NCBI RefSeq assembly: GCF_017591425.1
Contig: NW_024465751.1
Span: 6,696,001 to 6,760,000, forward strand
Source of the DNA: Ochotona curzoniae
Taxonomy: Eukaryota > Chordata > Mammalia > Lagomorpha > Ochotonidae
Direction: 5' to 3'
Length of the DNA stretch: 64,000 nucleotides
Shown here piece by piece: positions 35,503 through 47,680 of the stretch. A program made the position numbers and the translations under genes. The number at the start of each line of letters is the position of its first letter. Positions within the stretch are counted from its first letter, which is position 1. The notes under the pieces are model-generated. The model did no database searches and was not told the origin of the DNA. It saw nothing but the letters and a program-made list of their open reading frames with translations.

Positions 35503-36125
35503 TGGGTATGTAGCATAGTGGTTAAGATACTTGATATAAGGCTTTGCGTGGTGGCCTAGCAGCTAGAGTACTCTCCTCAAACATGCCAGGATCCAATTTG
35601 GGCACTGGCAGCTCTACTTTCCATGCAGCTCCCTGCTTGCGGCCTGAGAAAGCAGTCGAAGACAACACAAAGACATGGGACCCTGGACCTGCCTGGGAGA
35701 CCTGGAGGAAGTTCCTGGCTCCTGGCTTTGGATCCATGCAGCACCAGACATTGCAGACACTTGGGGGGTGAATCGTTGGATGTAAGGTCTTCCTCTCTGC
35801 CTCTTCCTCTTTGTATATCTGCCTTTCCAATTAAAAAAAAATACTGGATATAAATCTCCTATTCTGTATCAGACTCATCTAGGTTTACTATCTGACTTTA
35901 ACGCTTGGCTCCAGCTTCCCGCTGACACATATGTGGGAAGCAATGGTTATGGCTCATGTAATTGAGCTTAATTCAATCATTAGGAAGACCTGGCTTGAGG
36001 TCCTGACACATATCATTGGCTCATTTCAACCCTGAATGTGACAGGCTTTTGGGGAGTAAGTCAGAAAAAGGGAGTGTGCTCTCTCGCTGGCTCTGTCCCA
36101 CGTGTTTCACCAGTAAGTAATGAAC
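35503..36125 (+). mobile_element. Old CSINE split by a younger CSINE
   Basis: Left piece 35503-35539 is a tRNA-like head ('gggtatgtagcatagtggtt'). Right piece from about 35853 contains 'cttggctccagcttcccgct', 'gggaagcaatggttatggct' and 'tggcttgaggtcctgaca', then a pyrimidine-rich end. The two pieces are separated by a complete later insertion. Confidence 0.6.
35540..35841 (+). mobile_element. CSINE inserted into an older CSINE
   Basis: Starts 'ggctttgcgtggtggcctag', has 'gaagttcctggctcctggct', and ends 'tgtatatctgcctttccaat' plus an A-run. TSDs 'atacttgatataa' (35527-35539) and 'atactggatataa' (35841-35853) differ by one base, proving insertion at this site. Confidence 0.9.
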
Positions 36126-36477
36126 TTCAAAGCTATGCTTATTAGGACAGGTCAGTCTTAATATCCAACAGCCAGTTTCATTCTCTAGCTTCTAGTTAGA
36201 TATGTTGGATAAGTTTTTGCTTAATTTTCTTTATTCTGACTCATCAAATCTATAAAGAGGTTAATATTTAGGGAATAGTATGTTTAGAGAATATATATTC
36301 CTACACCCTCTCTACAGCAGAAAAAAATCAATTGATTTAGTCATCCTGTGTATATTCATGTGTTATGTCTCAAAAATCAACATAAGATGACCAGAACACC
36401 TGAAGAAAAACACCCAGATATTTCTATCTGGCTACTGGCTTAGCTGTATAAATCTTTACTGAGTTTCTTTTCTTGTT
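36126..36477. other. Unique non-coding sequence
   Basis: No gene or repeat recognised; AT-rich. Confidence 0.35.
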
Positions 36478-36708
36478 TAAGATTTATTTTTATTGAAAAG
36501 GCAGATGTAAAGAGAGAAAGAGACACAAAGAGAAAGAGCTTCCATCAGCTGTTTTACTCCTCAAGTGGCTGCAATGGCCAGAGCTGAGCCTGTCCACTAG
36601 GTGGGAGCTGGATGGGAAGTGTAGCAGTTGGGACATGAATTAGCACCTATATGAGATCCTGGCGAATGTAAGACAAGGATTTAGCCACTGAGCCATTGCA
36701 CTGAATCC
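36478..36708 (-). mobile_element. CSINE with internal deletion
   Basis: Minus-strand tail 'aagatttatttttattgaaa' and 'ggcagatgtaaagagagaaa', then 'caatggccagagctgagcct', then an abrupt jump to 'aggtgggagctggatgggaa' and the head. About 90 bp of the usual middle is missing. Confidence 0.85.
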
Positions 36709-37811
36709 TATCATGTTTCTGCTGTGTATCAGACTGTAGTTTGGCACTAAAAGCAGCTACCACTACAACAATTACCATGGCAGTGAGCTAACAGCCTCTA
36801 GAGAGGGCTCATATATTAAATAACTGAATAACTAAATTATATACAGTTATCATTAAAGTTATTGCTATGGAAGCCAATAACAGTTTGCTATGAAAAGGAA
36901 CAATAGGGAAAGAAGAGATTTTTGCAAAGGTGGCCGGAAAGGTGCATCTGAGGTGGTCACAGCTAGCCTAAGATGTCAGCAAGCAGGGGAGGCAACTGAG
37001 TCAGCTCTTGATGAGGAGTAAGCAAGTCAGAAGAGAACATAGAATGTTTCAGAGAATCTAATTGTTCCTGAATAACTGAGTGTAAGAATCAAGTATAGAA
37101 TAATACAAGATGTTCCTGGAGAAATAAAGGGAATGGCATGAGGGATCAATGCCACAGTAAGTAATTGTTGTAAATGCAAAATAAATTAAAAAGCTTTTGA
37201 ATGCTTTTTAAAAGAAAAAGGAAATAGTTCGTAGCACACAATGATTGTTCAACGCAGTACAGAAGGAATGATGTATGTTGGTGTACACGAGACTAAATAG
37301 GCAAATGACTTTATTCTCTTGTCTTTCTGTTGCTGCTGTCACTGAAACAAGGAATACGGAATGCTTGTAGGCGAGTGTATTCAGCATAACAGTAATACTG
37401 CAATGACCACGTCCCATTTCAAAGTATCTGGATTTGAATCTGGACTCTGTTCCCAAACCAACTTCCTGCTAATGCACACCCTGGGAGGAGCGGAAGGACT
37501 ATCAGCTTGTTAAAACAGCTTGCATAGATCTGTAAATACAAGAAAACAGCAGGCTGGAACCGGGTGAAAATGGATCTTGATGGAAAAAATGGAAAGCATG
37601 CCAACCAGCAGATGACAAAGGGGGCAAAAAAAAAATTAATGAATTCCAAATATACTTAGACATAGAATGTTCATGAAGAGCAAATGAGAAGAATCTGTAT
37701 GGGAAACAGAGGAGAGAGTGAGTTAACCGGGAAACTTCAGCTTCTAGTGTCAATTATGAAATTGGCCATGATGTAACTTCTCCATATGTAACAAAGTTGA
37801 AGTCAAATTCA
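36709..37811. other. Unique sequence with a CSINE scrap
   Basis: About 37453-37495 has 'caacttcctgctaatgcaca' then 'ccctgggagg', a short middle segment of an old plus-strand CSINE. No gene seen elsewhere. Confidence 0.4.
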
Positions 37812-38138
37812 TTTTAAAGATTTATTTATTTTTATTGGAAAGGCAGATGCACAGAATAGACAGACAGAGAGGAAGATGCTCTGTCTGATGATTCATTCCC
37901 CAAGTGACCGCAATGGTCAATGCTGAGCCGATCCAAAGCCAGGAGCCAGGAGCTTCCTCCAGGTCTCCCATGCAGGTGCAGGGTCCCAAGGCTTTGTGCA
38001 GTCCTTGGCTGCTTTCCCAGGCCACAAGCAGGGAGCTGGATGGGAAGTGGGGCCACCAGGATTAAAACCAGTGCCCATATGGGATCCCGGTGTGTTCAAG
38101 GACAGTACTCTAGCTGCTAGATCACCATACTGGGCCCT
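37812..38138 (-). mobile_element. CSINE, full-length
   Basis: Minus-strand copy from tail 'aaagatttatttatttttat' at left through 'gtctcccatgcaggtgcagg' to a head ending 'accatactgggccct'. It is the younger lagomorph form but diverged; the B-box complement is 'ggattaaaacc'. Confidence 0.92.
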
Positions 38139-40079
38139 GTAATGTAGATCCTTAAGGAAAGGTTCAAAGATCATGCATGTGTCTGTGTCAGGGGGTTAAA
38201 GAGCACAAGCAGAGAAATCGCTGGCAGGTGAACCAGGCCTATAACAACAGATGCATCCAGGCTGTGGAGATGAATCTGAGCAGTGTCAGCACATGCCTGC
38301 AACCTGCTGAGATGATGAGTATTATCTAGAGACATTGCATAAGGAGAAGGAAGGACTATTATGATCAGAGACTAGATAGGGGAGGAGAAATCAGCACAGC
38401 ACACCGTACAGGTGCACTCAGAGTAGCTGAAAGCAAGCCAGAAGCAAATGATGTCACAGGAAACAAGAGTACACCTGGGGAGGAGAGTGGTCAATTATGA
38501 TGAACACAGTGTCAAAGCAAGAGCAGTGCAATGACAGGACAGCAAAGAAGCTGAGCGAGAGTGGGTTGTCCAATAAGCCTGTGATATAGGTTCAATTACG
38601 TCTTTTTAACAAATGAAAAACAAGTAAGGCTGAGACGAATTGTATGACTCCTTAATTCAGTTACTAAGAACTTGCATGCCATTCTTTGATCTCCAAGCCT
38701 CCACTCTTTGCATTCTGCTGAGTAATTCTCGAGCTGCATGACTCATGCCATACAGGGAGAAACTAGGAAAGAACCATCAAGTTGGCATCTCACCCCAGGT
38801 TTGACTTTCTCTCAGCCCACAGTCCTGGAGACAAAAGATGAGAAAGTCGTTCTCCTCCAAAAGAAAAAAAGTTACATAAAATAAATGGCCAGATATCAAT
38901 CTTGGGACCCTTTCCAGGGAGGTGTTAAGTGGTCCCATTGGCATTAACAGCAATGAGCTTGGAATATCACTTGTACAGCAAGCTGCTTAGCTTTGCAGAT
39001 AACAAGTCACAGCAGGCCTTCTTGGATTGCAAAGGTAGTCACTCTGTTTGCCAATTAACTCTTTCCCACATTGCTTTTTACATAACCCGCCAGTCAGCTT
39101 TGCTGAGGCAGCATGAGCTACTGGAAAACACTTCAGCCAGAAATTATGAAAGGTGATGTGAAAGAAGCAGTGGCAACAGTGGCAGTAGTAATAGCAATAG
39201 TGAAAGTCGTAGTATGAATATTAACAGTTAGTGGTAGTAATGATAGTATAGCAGTTATTAATAAGCCAGAACCTACAGAATGGCTTTCAAAGAAAAACTT
39301 GCTTTTGTCCTTTTGTCTTAGGCAAGACCTTGTTCTTTCATCAAAAGAAATCTCAATTTGCATAAGACATTCTATGGAGAATCTTTCCCAGAACACTGCA
39401 TGCTACCTTTAATTTATCTGTGATGCCATAAACCAGATTTCTCCAGGAAAAAGCGACTCCATGTCCAGGAAAAGAGTGGCTGTCTTATCCACTGCAAGCA
39501 TGACTCCTGCCGGATGAAACGTGCCGATTCCATGATGTCCTCTGCTCGCTGGACCTTCCTGCCGTATTTGCCATGAGTGACTGTCTCACCTTCATGAAAC
39601 ACATTTCCTTTTGTCTTCCTGATACTGTCATTTCCTGTTTTTCTTCCTGTCTGACATTCTGTCTCAACCTCCTGTGCTCACTCCTCTTTTCCTCAGTCTG
39701 AAACTTCCCAAGAGACTGGTGTCTTTTCTAGGCTCTCTACTTCTTTTATTTTCTCCACAAAGGACCATGATGTAATTTATCATACAAAACTAAACCATCT
39801 TGAGAATACTGGGTTGATAAACCAGACAGTAAATACTAAAAACAACCAAACAAAAAGACAGAAAACACTGTGTTTTGTGGTGGGCACACCACCTACAGAT
39901 CCAAGATGCGGGCATCTTTCTCTGCAGATTTTGGACTCACTCTCATTGATCAACTTGGCATTGCTGTTTGGTTTCAAAAATGCATCTCGGTTGTAACTAA
40001 ACGAAAGTGGGATTCTTGGTTTCACTTTTGCAGACCCTTGCTTTTCTCGTCTCCCCTGTCCTAGGAAGCATCTCTATCA
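38139..40079. other. Unique sequence with a degenerate trinucleotide tract
   Basis: No supported gene. About 39165-39250 is an imperfect (AGT/TAG)n tract. 38920-39160 is a unique block without repeat signature. Frames here show no domain. Confidence 0.4.
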
Positions 40080-40870
40080 TTATGTACCACCTCTAGGTCA
40101 GGTTTTCTCTGATTTCCTCTTTTTCCTTCATATCCAATTTGTCATCAAATCCTGTTGACTTCACTACCATGATGGATAAGGCCGCGGCCACCATCCCTCG
40201 ACAAGACCTGCAGTGACACCTCATCTTTAATTACTGGCTCCCCATGATTTGAATAGAATGCATGTTCTCGATATATTAATGCTCCATGACTGTCCCACTC
40301 GCAATGCCTTGCTACCACTGCCTTCTGCTATTCTTCCCATCTCCTTCTCCTGTCTTCATCTAGCCTTCTTTCTATTCCTTCTGCACCTTGGCCAGATTCT
40401 TCCCTAAGAGACTTGAATGGTCCTTCTTCCCAACTGGAATTCTCTGAACCCCAATGGCGGGCTCAGTGAGATTCAGGGCTCTGCAAAGGACTTTTTCTCA
40501 GGTGGAAGTCCTCATCTGAATTTAAGGATTCAACCAATGGTTTGAGCAGTACTTTGCCTTTGTGTTCAGTTCTCCCAATGTTTATACATAACTAAAATAT
40601 CTCTAGATGCACAAAAGGGAAATAAAATTACAACATCCTTTATTTACATGAGAGCAGTTGGACCAACTTCTCAGGGAACCCTGGTTAAAAAGGGCAAGAT
40701 ATGCTTCTTCATCACCTACTATTACCCTTTTCAAAGTAGTGGTTTATCCCTGGCATTCCCCCAACCCATGTGTTTACTTATTTGTTCTTTGTGTCTTGTT
40801 CCCAGATTGTAAACTTCCTAAGAGTACAGACTCTGATCATACACTTTATTGAAGCCTAATCATCGTAAGC
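40080..40870 (+). mobile_element. Probable LINE-2 3' region
   Basis: Scattered plus-strand L2-like blocks: 'aaatcctgttgacttcacta', 'gccagattcttccctaagag', 'ttcccagattgtaaacttcc' and 'taagagtacagactctgatc', in L2 order. Highly diverged; the middle may be interrupted. Confidence 0.4.
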
Positions 40871-42506
40871 AGATAAAAGCAAGACAGGCTGCCAGAGGGG
40901 GCTGGCACACACTAGAACGGAAGAGTAAAGGGGGTACATGGATGACGGTGGCTCCAGATCACCCGTTCACTGTGTCCCCAGAGCCAGCGTCTAGCACAGA
41001 AATCTATGCTTAACAAAAAACTGCTTTCCTGCTTGATCTTTCCGAAGTGTTATATAAAATATGAGTGAGTTTTGGGGAAATCTGCTGAACATATTCAAAG
41101 CAATTGGTGATTTCAAAGAATAAAGAAACCAACATATTCACTTCAGGGTCATCTTAATCATTCTTTTCATTTATCCATTGAAAAATGGAGGCATGTGTAT
41201 CACAGAGGAAGAATGAAGACCCTATTCACCAATGACCTGGCAGCAACTTCAGTGAGTACGTTAGGTGACTTCCAGCCTTAAGTGGAGATTTGAGCCAAGG
41301 TATTCTAGCTCTCGGATAGAAAGAGACATCATTCTCACCCTCATCTTCTGTAGATGAAAAGTGAGAATGATACCCTACCTATTCAGGCTGTTGTAAAGAT
41401 TAAGTAGCAATACACAATGTAAAGGGTTAAACACCACGCCTAGGCCTGCATCTCTACAAGGAAATGCAAAGAACACAAGGGAACTCTTCATTTAGAACCT
41501 AGAATGTAACAGATGTATACAGCATGCATCTTTTCTCCTGGATAATAGTAGGATTCCTATTAGTATTTTTATTTCTGCTCTTAGGCTATATTATTTTATT
41601 TTCTTCCTTTTCCTATGCTTGCCATGTCAGAATACGTTTATATGTGAGAAAGTTAAAGTTACAATAGTGAAAGGAGTGACTTTACTATTGTAATAACTTG
41701 GAAACAATAACAGGAGAAGGGATATGAGGAACAAGGAGAAGAGAGCCAGGAGCAGGGACGATCCCTTGTGCATGTTAATCTGCATCATGGTGGAAAAATA
41801 AATATTGATAATACAAAAGAAGCCTAATATGCTTGGGCCTACAGATCCATATTGGGCTAAAAGTTTAGTAGAGAGGAATGAATGCCAGAATAAATGGGTA
41901 TCTGGGCCACAGGCATTTGTGACCCTGTGGATATTTCCAGAGAGAACATTTAAGATCAAAGGCACAAGAAGACTGTACCCTGAGCATTTAGCAGGCCAGT
42001 GACCCTGGGACTGGCCTCTCTATGTGCTTCTAGGATCCTGTGATAATGGAGACAGCTGGAAGGTCAGAAACAATGGGACATTTCAGACACATTGCCAAAT
42101 ACTTCCTTGGTACAGGAAGACGCTGGAAGAAAATTGTTCTCTTATATATTCTTATAGGATATCAAGTTAATGTGCTCAGCTGAATGGCTTTCAACCTTAG
42201 GTGCATTAATATTTTTTAGAAGTAGCTTGCTTGATAAATTTTAGCCTTTTGTGAACAACGAGAGAAGAATAATCCTGAGAATAAACAAAGAATCAATCTC
42301 CTAGATTCCAAGGCTAGAAGTATGCTCAAATAATTAAAAAAAAAAAATGCTACTAGTTCCTGTAAAATAATCTGAATTTTAGCTTCCAAAACACCTGGGT
42401 GTCCATCCTGCCCTTCTACATGTAAAACATTAAACTGAATTTTTCTAAGAGTCAGAGTCATCACTCCGAAAACAAATCCATATTGGGATGATTCCCAACA
42501 CAAGTG
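40871..42506. other. Unique sequence with a possible MIR
   Basis: About 41345-41440 ('tctgtagatgaaaagtgaga', 'aggctgttgtaaagattaag') resembles a plus-strand MIR end. The 112-codon minus-strand frame at 41627-41965 is hydrophobic by T-rich composition only. Confidence 0.35.
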
Positions 42507-42539
42507 TCTCTGTCTCTCTCTCCCCCTCTCTCTCCCTCC

Positions 42540-42578
<39 letters not shown>
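42507..42578. repeat. (CT)n-(TG)18 compound microsatellite
   Basis: A pyrimidine tract (42507-42542) joined to a pure (TG)18 run (42543-42578). Confidence 0.95.
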
Positions 42579-42579
<1 letters not shown>

Positions 42580-42713
42580 TATTCAGAGCATACACAGAAG
42601 CTGTCATAAGCATGTAGTTCAGCATTTACTTTTTGAGTTCTGGAAGAATCAAGTGTAGATAGCACAAGTTAAGCTAATTGCCCCACACATTCTTCTAAGT
42701 AAGCAGCATGGAG

Positions 42714-42910
42714 CAGGGTCCAGCAAAATGTGGCCCACAGGCCAAATTTGACCTGCCTGCCTGTTTAAGTAAATGAGGTTTTACTGGACCATAGCCAGGT
42801 CCACTCGTTTGTGCAGTGTCTATGGCGACTCTTGTACAATAGCAACAGAACTGAGTAACTGAGACAGATACCATATGGAGCACAAGCCTAAAACATTTTC
42901 TGACTATAAA
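42714..42910 (-). mobile_element. Old hAT-type DNA transposon (copy 2)
   Basis: Reads 'aaaatgtggcccacaggcca', 'aatgaggttttactggacca', 'gtgtctatggcgactcttgt' and 'gagacagataccatatggag'. The complement of the last block matches the 'ccatatggtctctgttgcaa' block of the copy at 30.9 kb, in opposite orientation. Confidence 0.65.
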
Positions 42911-43013
42911 TATAAAATATCTGTTGATCCTGGAGAGAGAAACTCCCATTATGGGCTCACGTTCTTGCCCTGGACTTTGATGAAAGCATCTTCCAGTGCT
43001 AAGAATTTAACTC

Positions 43014-43360
43014 TAGTGGGCGATGCGGTAGGATAGCAGGATAATCTTGCTCACAGTGTCAGCATCCCATATGGGGTGGTTCATGCCCCAGCTGCTCCAC
43101 TTTAGAACCAATTCCCCTACATTATGGAGGCGGGGAGACAGGGGCTAAGAAAGCAGCAGAGGACAGCTGAAGTCCTTGGGCCCCTACATGCAAGTAAAAG
43201 ATTTGGAGGGAGCTCCTGGCTCCAGCCTTCCCATTGGCTTAGCTCCTGCTGTTGCAGACATTCGGAGAGTGAAGCTGTGGATGCAAGCTCTCTTTCTCTG
43301 TGTCTGTCTCTCCTTCTCTTTGCAAAATCTTTCTTCCATATAGAAAAATAAAAGTTTAAA
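43014..43360 (+). mobile_element. CSINE, full-length, rabbit-like type
   Basis: Head 'tagtgggcgatgcggtagga', 'gtcagcatcccatatggggt', 'agctgctccactttagaacc', middle 'tgaagtccttgggcccctac' and tail ending in A-rich 'aaaaataaaagtttaaaaaa'. Diverged old copy. Confidence 0.85.
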
Positions 43361-44807
43361 AAACTTCAATCGTGGTGAGAAGCACACTATTAGACTTGAG
43401 AGGACTTATGTTCTTTGCTCATTTTTGCTCCCCACAGGTTTCTATCTTTGCTCTCCATGTCTATTTTGTCACAGGAATCCACAAATGCTTCCCCACCAGG
43501 GTTCCTGTCCTTGCCATGTGAATGAGGGCTCCTACCCACTACTACCAGTGCCAGCTAGTCCACGGCCAGTGACATTCTGACCAGGGCCCCCGTCCTTTGA
43601 TATGTGGTCCTGATCCTGCTACATGGGCCATGACAGAGTGGCTCACAAAGTGTGGACTAAAGCAATCCTTCTTGCATTTCTGGAGTATCAATATTTATAA
43701 ATGCTAATGCAGGATTTTTGACAAAAAATAAATAGGGAGTCTCTAAGATGAAACAAGAGACTCCAAAAGCATCCTGTTTTTCTCTTGGTCATCTTAGGAT
43801 CTTCTGTAGGAGACACACATTTACCTTCAGCTATCTTTGGAGTTTTAGAAAGGAAATTGGCAATTACAAGTATGAGTGGTGCCTCTGATGGAGCTTCATA
43901 TTTTGGAATCAGACCTGCACTGGAAAGTATGATCCATTTCTGATGATTACTGATCCCCAAACCCGGACTACACCCAGAAAACCATCTGGGGAATAACATT
44001 TTAGATGCACAAGCCCCACATCTATTAAAACAGAACGGATGGGGGTAGACTCGAGGAGAGCTAGCAGTGGCAATTAAAGGTGCTCCAGGTGATTCTACTG
44101 TGAGACTGCGTTAAGAAACCACTGATGTGTTCAAAGGTGTTAGCATGGGGCTGACTCAGAATTGGTCATCAATTAATGACGGCCCACGGGTGCAGAACAG
44201 GGGAGGGCAGGCACTCACCCCTGACCACCTCAGTCGGCTACAAGCTCCAACTCACCCCGGTGTGACAGACAGCCTGGGGTAGCAGCAGCACCTCACCCAC
44301 CCCAACACATTTGCATTGCAGAATCTGCAGTGCTCTCAAATCACCTGTGCAGACAGCTTTGTGCTCCACCCAGCCCCAGCCTACCTCAGAGAACTGTTAT
44401 ATAGGGGAACTAAGGCTCACTGTTAATATCCATGAATGCTAGGAATCCACAGCCCTTAGCAACGCGGGGAAGCATACTTCCTGCTCCATGAGCACCCCAA
44501 ATAACGTAGGAGATGACCTGGAAATACTTTCAAGTTGGTCGTACGTGCCCTTGGCTGAAGCTACATGCCCTAGATGAGAAGCAAAGCTTGACAATGTGTG
44601 TATCTGAAAGTGGGGACTCTGAACTTGGAGTCCGAGGCCTGTCTGAGCTAGTACTGTGGCTGTTTATAAAGGAGGTGACTCCAAGGAAAAAGAGTGAGGC
44701 GGAAAAGCAGAGGCGTGAGCGTGAAGAGGCACTGTCAATTTGGCAACAACAAGTGCTGGCAGGGCTAGTGGCTGATGAATCCTACTTCGGAGATGTCACT
44801 TCTTTAA
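43361..44807. other. Unique sequence with a probable hAT/MER5-like remnant
   Basis: About 43990-44124 has 'ggtgctccaggtgattctac' and ends 'gaaaccactg', resembling the 3' part of a MER5A-type hAT element on the plus strand. No gene elsewhere; frames of about 100-130 codons have no domain. Confidence 0.4.
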
Positions 44808-45150
44808 AGAAAAAAGATTTATTTTTATTGCAAAGTCAGATATACAGAGAGGAGGGGAGACCCAGAGAGAAAGATCTTCTTTCTGTTGATTCACTCCCCA
44901 AGTGACTGCAACAGCCAGAGCTGAGCCGATCTCAAGCCAAGAGCCTGGAGCCTGGACAGAGCCTATTCCGGGTCTCCCACGTGGGTGCAGGCTCCTGAGG
45001 GCTTTGGATCATCCTCGACTGCTTTCTTAGGCCACAAGCAAGGTGCTGGATGGGGAGTGGAACCGCCAGAATTAGAACCGGCGCCCATTTGGGATCCTGG
45101 CATGCTCATGGTGAGGACTTCAGCGCCTAGGTTACCATGCTGGGTGCTGG
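44808..45150 (-). mobile_element. CSINE, full-length
   Basis: Minus-strand copy with tail 'aaagatttatttttattgca', 'gggtctcccacgtgggtgca', 'cctcgactgctttcttaggc', B-box complement 'gaattagaacc' and head ending 'accatgctgggtgc'. Relatively well preserved. Confidence 0.92.
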
Positions 45151-46899
45151 AGGGGTCTCTTCTAACCTGTAGTCTTTAGGGAACAAAAAGGGGCACATTG
45201 CCCCAAACAGCACCACTGGCCTCTAAGTCCCTCATCCGCTGGATGCTCCATCTGTCAGATCTTACCAGAGCTCCATAGTCAGCCAGAGGAACTCAGCACT
45301 TACATCAAACCTTGCTCTGCACAGTCCATCTTTCCCCAGCACCTGGGGCCCCACACTTAGTGTTCTCCATGTATGATCTCCATCCATCTTCCCTGATCCC
45401 CCAGAGATGCCCAAGAATGCTGTTTCTTAGATACATCTGTCAAGAAGTTGGACCCCTTAGAGTAGCCAAGCAACTGAGAGAGGGCGAACGGCAAGCTGAA
45501 GACCACCTGAGCATCCCCTGCTGTCCACCGCCACTCGGGGAACTGGAGCTGCTGGGCCTGCCACTCTGGCCTTCTGATCCTCTGTGCCCAGCCTGACAAT
45601 CATGCCAGTGACCCGGCCTCCTTTCCACGCTGTGTTAAAGACCAAAAAAAGAGAGACACATATAGACTATAAAGGGAAGAGCACAGGCAAGAACTTGATT
45701 TTCTTTTTTTTTCCAGAAGGCAGAACCAGGAAACAAAACCCTGACAGCAGAGCAGCATGTCCCGGGTGGCAGAGGATGAGAGGAACCGGTTTCAGAGTCA
45801 CAGCGGTGACTTGGGCGGTGCCAGTGAAAAGACGGGCTGCCTCTGGGAGCCTGTGGAGCCCTGGCAGCAACAGCCTAGCTGTGGGCTTCAAAGAAACCCA
45901 GGTCTCCAGGGGCGGGGGCACAGCTGCTGGGTCTACCTCCAGTTGTCCTGCAGAAATGAAAACTAAGATGTACAGCTCCTCTCATCTGACGTGAAGGCAC
46001 TTTGCACCGGTGCTCTTAGATTTTCATTATTATTCCCAAACTGCCGTGTCGCAAACCACGTCTTCCAGCCTGGACCATGCTGGTGCACCTCCCATGGCTG
46101 AGGTTCCAGCCCAGCCCAGGAACTGCATGCCTGTAGCTCATCAACCGCTCTACCTGCACACGGATTTCACATGCCCAAGAGCAGATTTTGCATCTTTAAG
46201 ATTGTTTTCCCATTTGCAACGACTACAAGGTCATTTTATTATTATTATTTTTAACTGCCAAAGTCCTGTTGGGATTTTCCTAAGAAAAACCGTGAAACCC
46301 TTGTCAGTTTTCATGAGGACCTTCATCAGGGCTCAGCGGACAGGGCTAAAGCTGCAGAGAGCTTTGACTTGGAAGCGCAAAGGCAAACACGCCCAGGCGC
46401 CCCTGGCTTTAAAGCTGGGGATTTGAAGTGCTGGGATTTAAAGTGACTTCGTGCTCTTGCCGCCATCAAGTGTCCACGAAGAGGAACTGCACCAGGAGCC
46501 GCCTTCTTTCTGCAGGACTTAGCTGGGCCTCTCGCGCCTAAGCTCGCTGGCTCCCTGGTTCCCTTCCTGCTTCTCTTTCTCCTTTGCTTTCCACTTGCCT
46601 CCCAGTCTTTCTTCTTTCCTTCTTTTGAAATAGTTCCTGCTTTGTAGTTAAAAAAAAATAGAAGTGGGAGGGAATGGAGTCAGTGGACTCCTCTCCTTTT
46701 TGCACTGCTGGCTCTCCCCACCGCCTCACCTGCTTGGCAAGGGTGTAACTGGCAAGTCCTCAGCGGAATATGAATGGGGACAGTACACGTTTTGATCTCC
46801 TGTGCTTAAGGTATGCTGGGGGACCTCAAGGTCCGATCTGAGCAGCCTGTCTTCCAAAAGGAGACTGCCCAGAGAATTTCTTAGACTTCCATGTATTAA
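45151..46899. other. Unique, somewhat GC-rich non-coding sequence
   Basis: The least repetitive part so far. Scattered CpGs at 45480-45560, 45760-45930 and 46430-46560, but too sparse for a CpG island. Open frames of 136-138 codons (45584-45994, 46010-46426) are low in codon structure, overlap others on both strands and lack domains. No splice or promoter architecture seen. Confidence 0.4.
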
Positions 46900-47680
46900 C
46901 TACATGGGAGAGACCGCACATTTACTTTGAATTTAAAAATAGGCATTTATAGAAATAAGGCCTTGGAATGCACTCACTCACTGACTTGCCAGCCTCTTCA
47001 TGTTGGGGAGATTTTTGGGTGCTGAGAAACTTTCCCTTTGGGGCCTCTGTGAGTGGTAGATTCTTACTCATCATTTCTCTGCTGCCTTCTTTGTTGATGG
47101 GATGGCTTTTCATTCATAATTTTTTAATTGCTATTATTGTTTTCTAAGATAACAAAAGCGGATCACTGTGCTTTTCCTCTGCAGCCTCTGCATTTCCTGT
47201 CTTGCTGAGGAAGCCCTCCTTCGACTCACAGGATAAAAATAGCCTTTCATAGGACTTTTTAATAACAATTTTATCATGTTGATGTTTGTATTTCCTCCAT
47301 ATGAACTGTATACCATTTAAAAGAGACGAGCTTGGTCTTCATCCAAATGTGGAATTCATTGTCTCCGAACCATTCAAAAAGTCATCTGTGCCTGCCTCGC
47401 TGACCTGAAAGGGCACATTTATCACAGAGCGTCAGAAGCAGCTGCATCGGATTGGTTCCACCATCACATTGGTATTGCACGACTTTGCCGTTTTCATCTT
47501 GTGAATAAGTGTTGCTGTTTGTTCACAAAACACTCGAAGGCATCCTTGAACATTAATCTTTACATCATATAAGCCACTTGCTAGGGCAATTAGGCCCTGA
47601 TTGTTCTTGTTCATAAAAAGCACTCGCCTCTTCCTATCCTGAAGAGCCAACAGTGTTACCCTGGACACCTCAGCGGAGAG
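46900..47680. other. Unique block, candidate conserved non-coding element
   Basis: Free of recognisable repeats. Contains a MEF2-like 'aaaaataggcatttatagaa' (46935-46954), 'cataattttttaattgctat' and a 78-codon minus-strand frame at 47432-47668. That peptide includes GLIALASGLYDVKINVQGCL, which is protein-like but unrecognised, and an AG acceptor-like 'ggctcttcag' precedes it. Conservation untested. Confidence 0.2.

Noticed and set aside
39165..39250. Possible CRISPR-like or ordered short repeat
   Set aside because: It is an imperfect AGT-type trinucleotide tract without spacers or conserved repeats.
45480..46560. CpG island or promoter
   Set aside because: CpGs are scattered and TpG/CpA is frequent; no TSS-like architecture or first exon follows.
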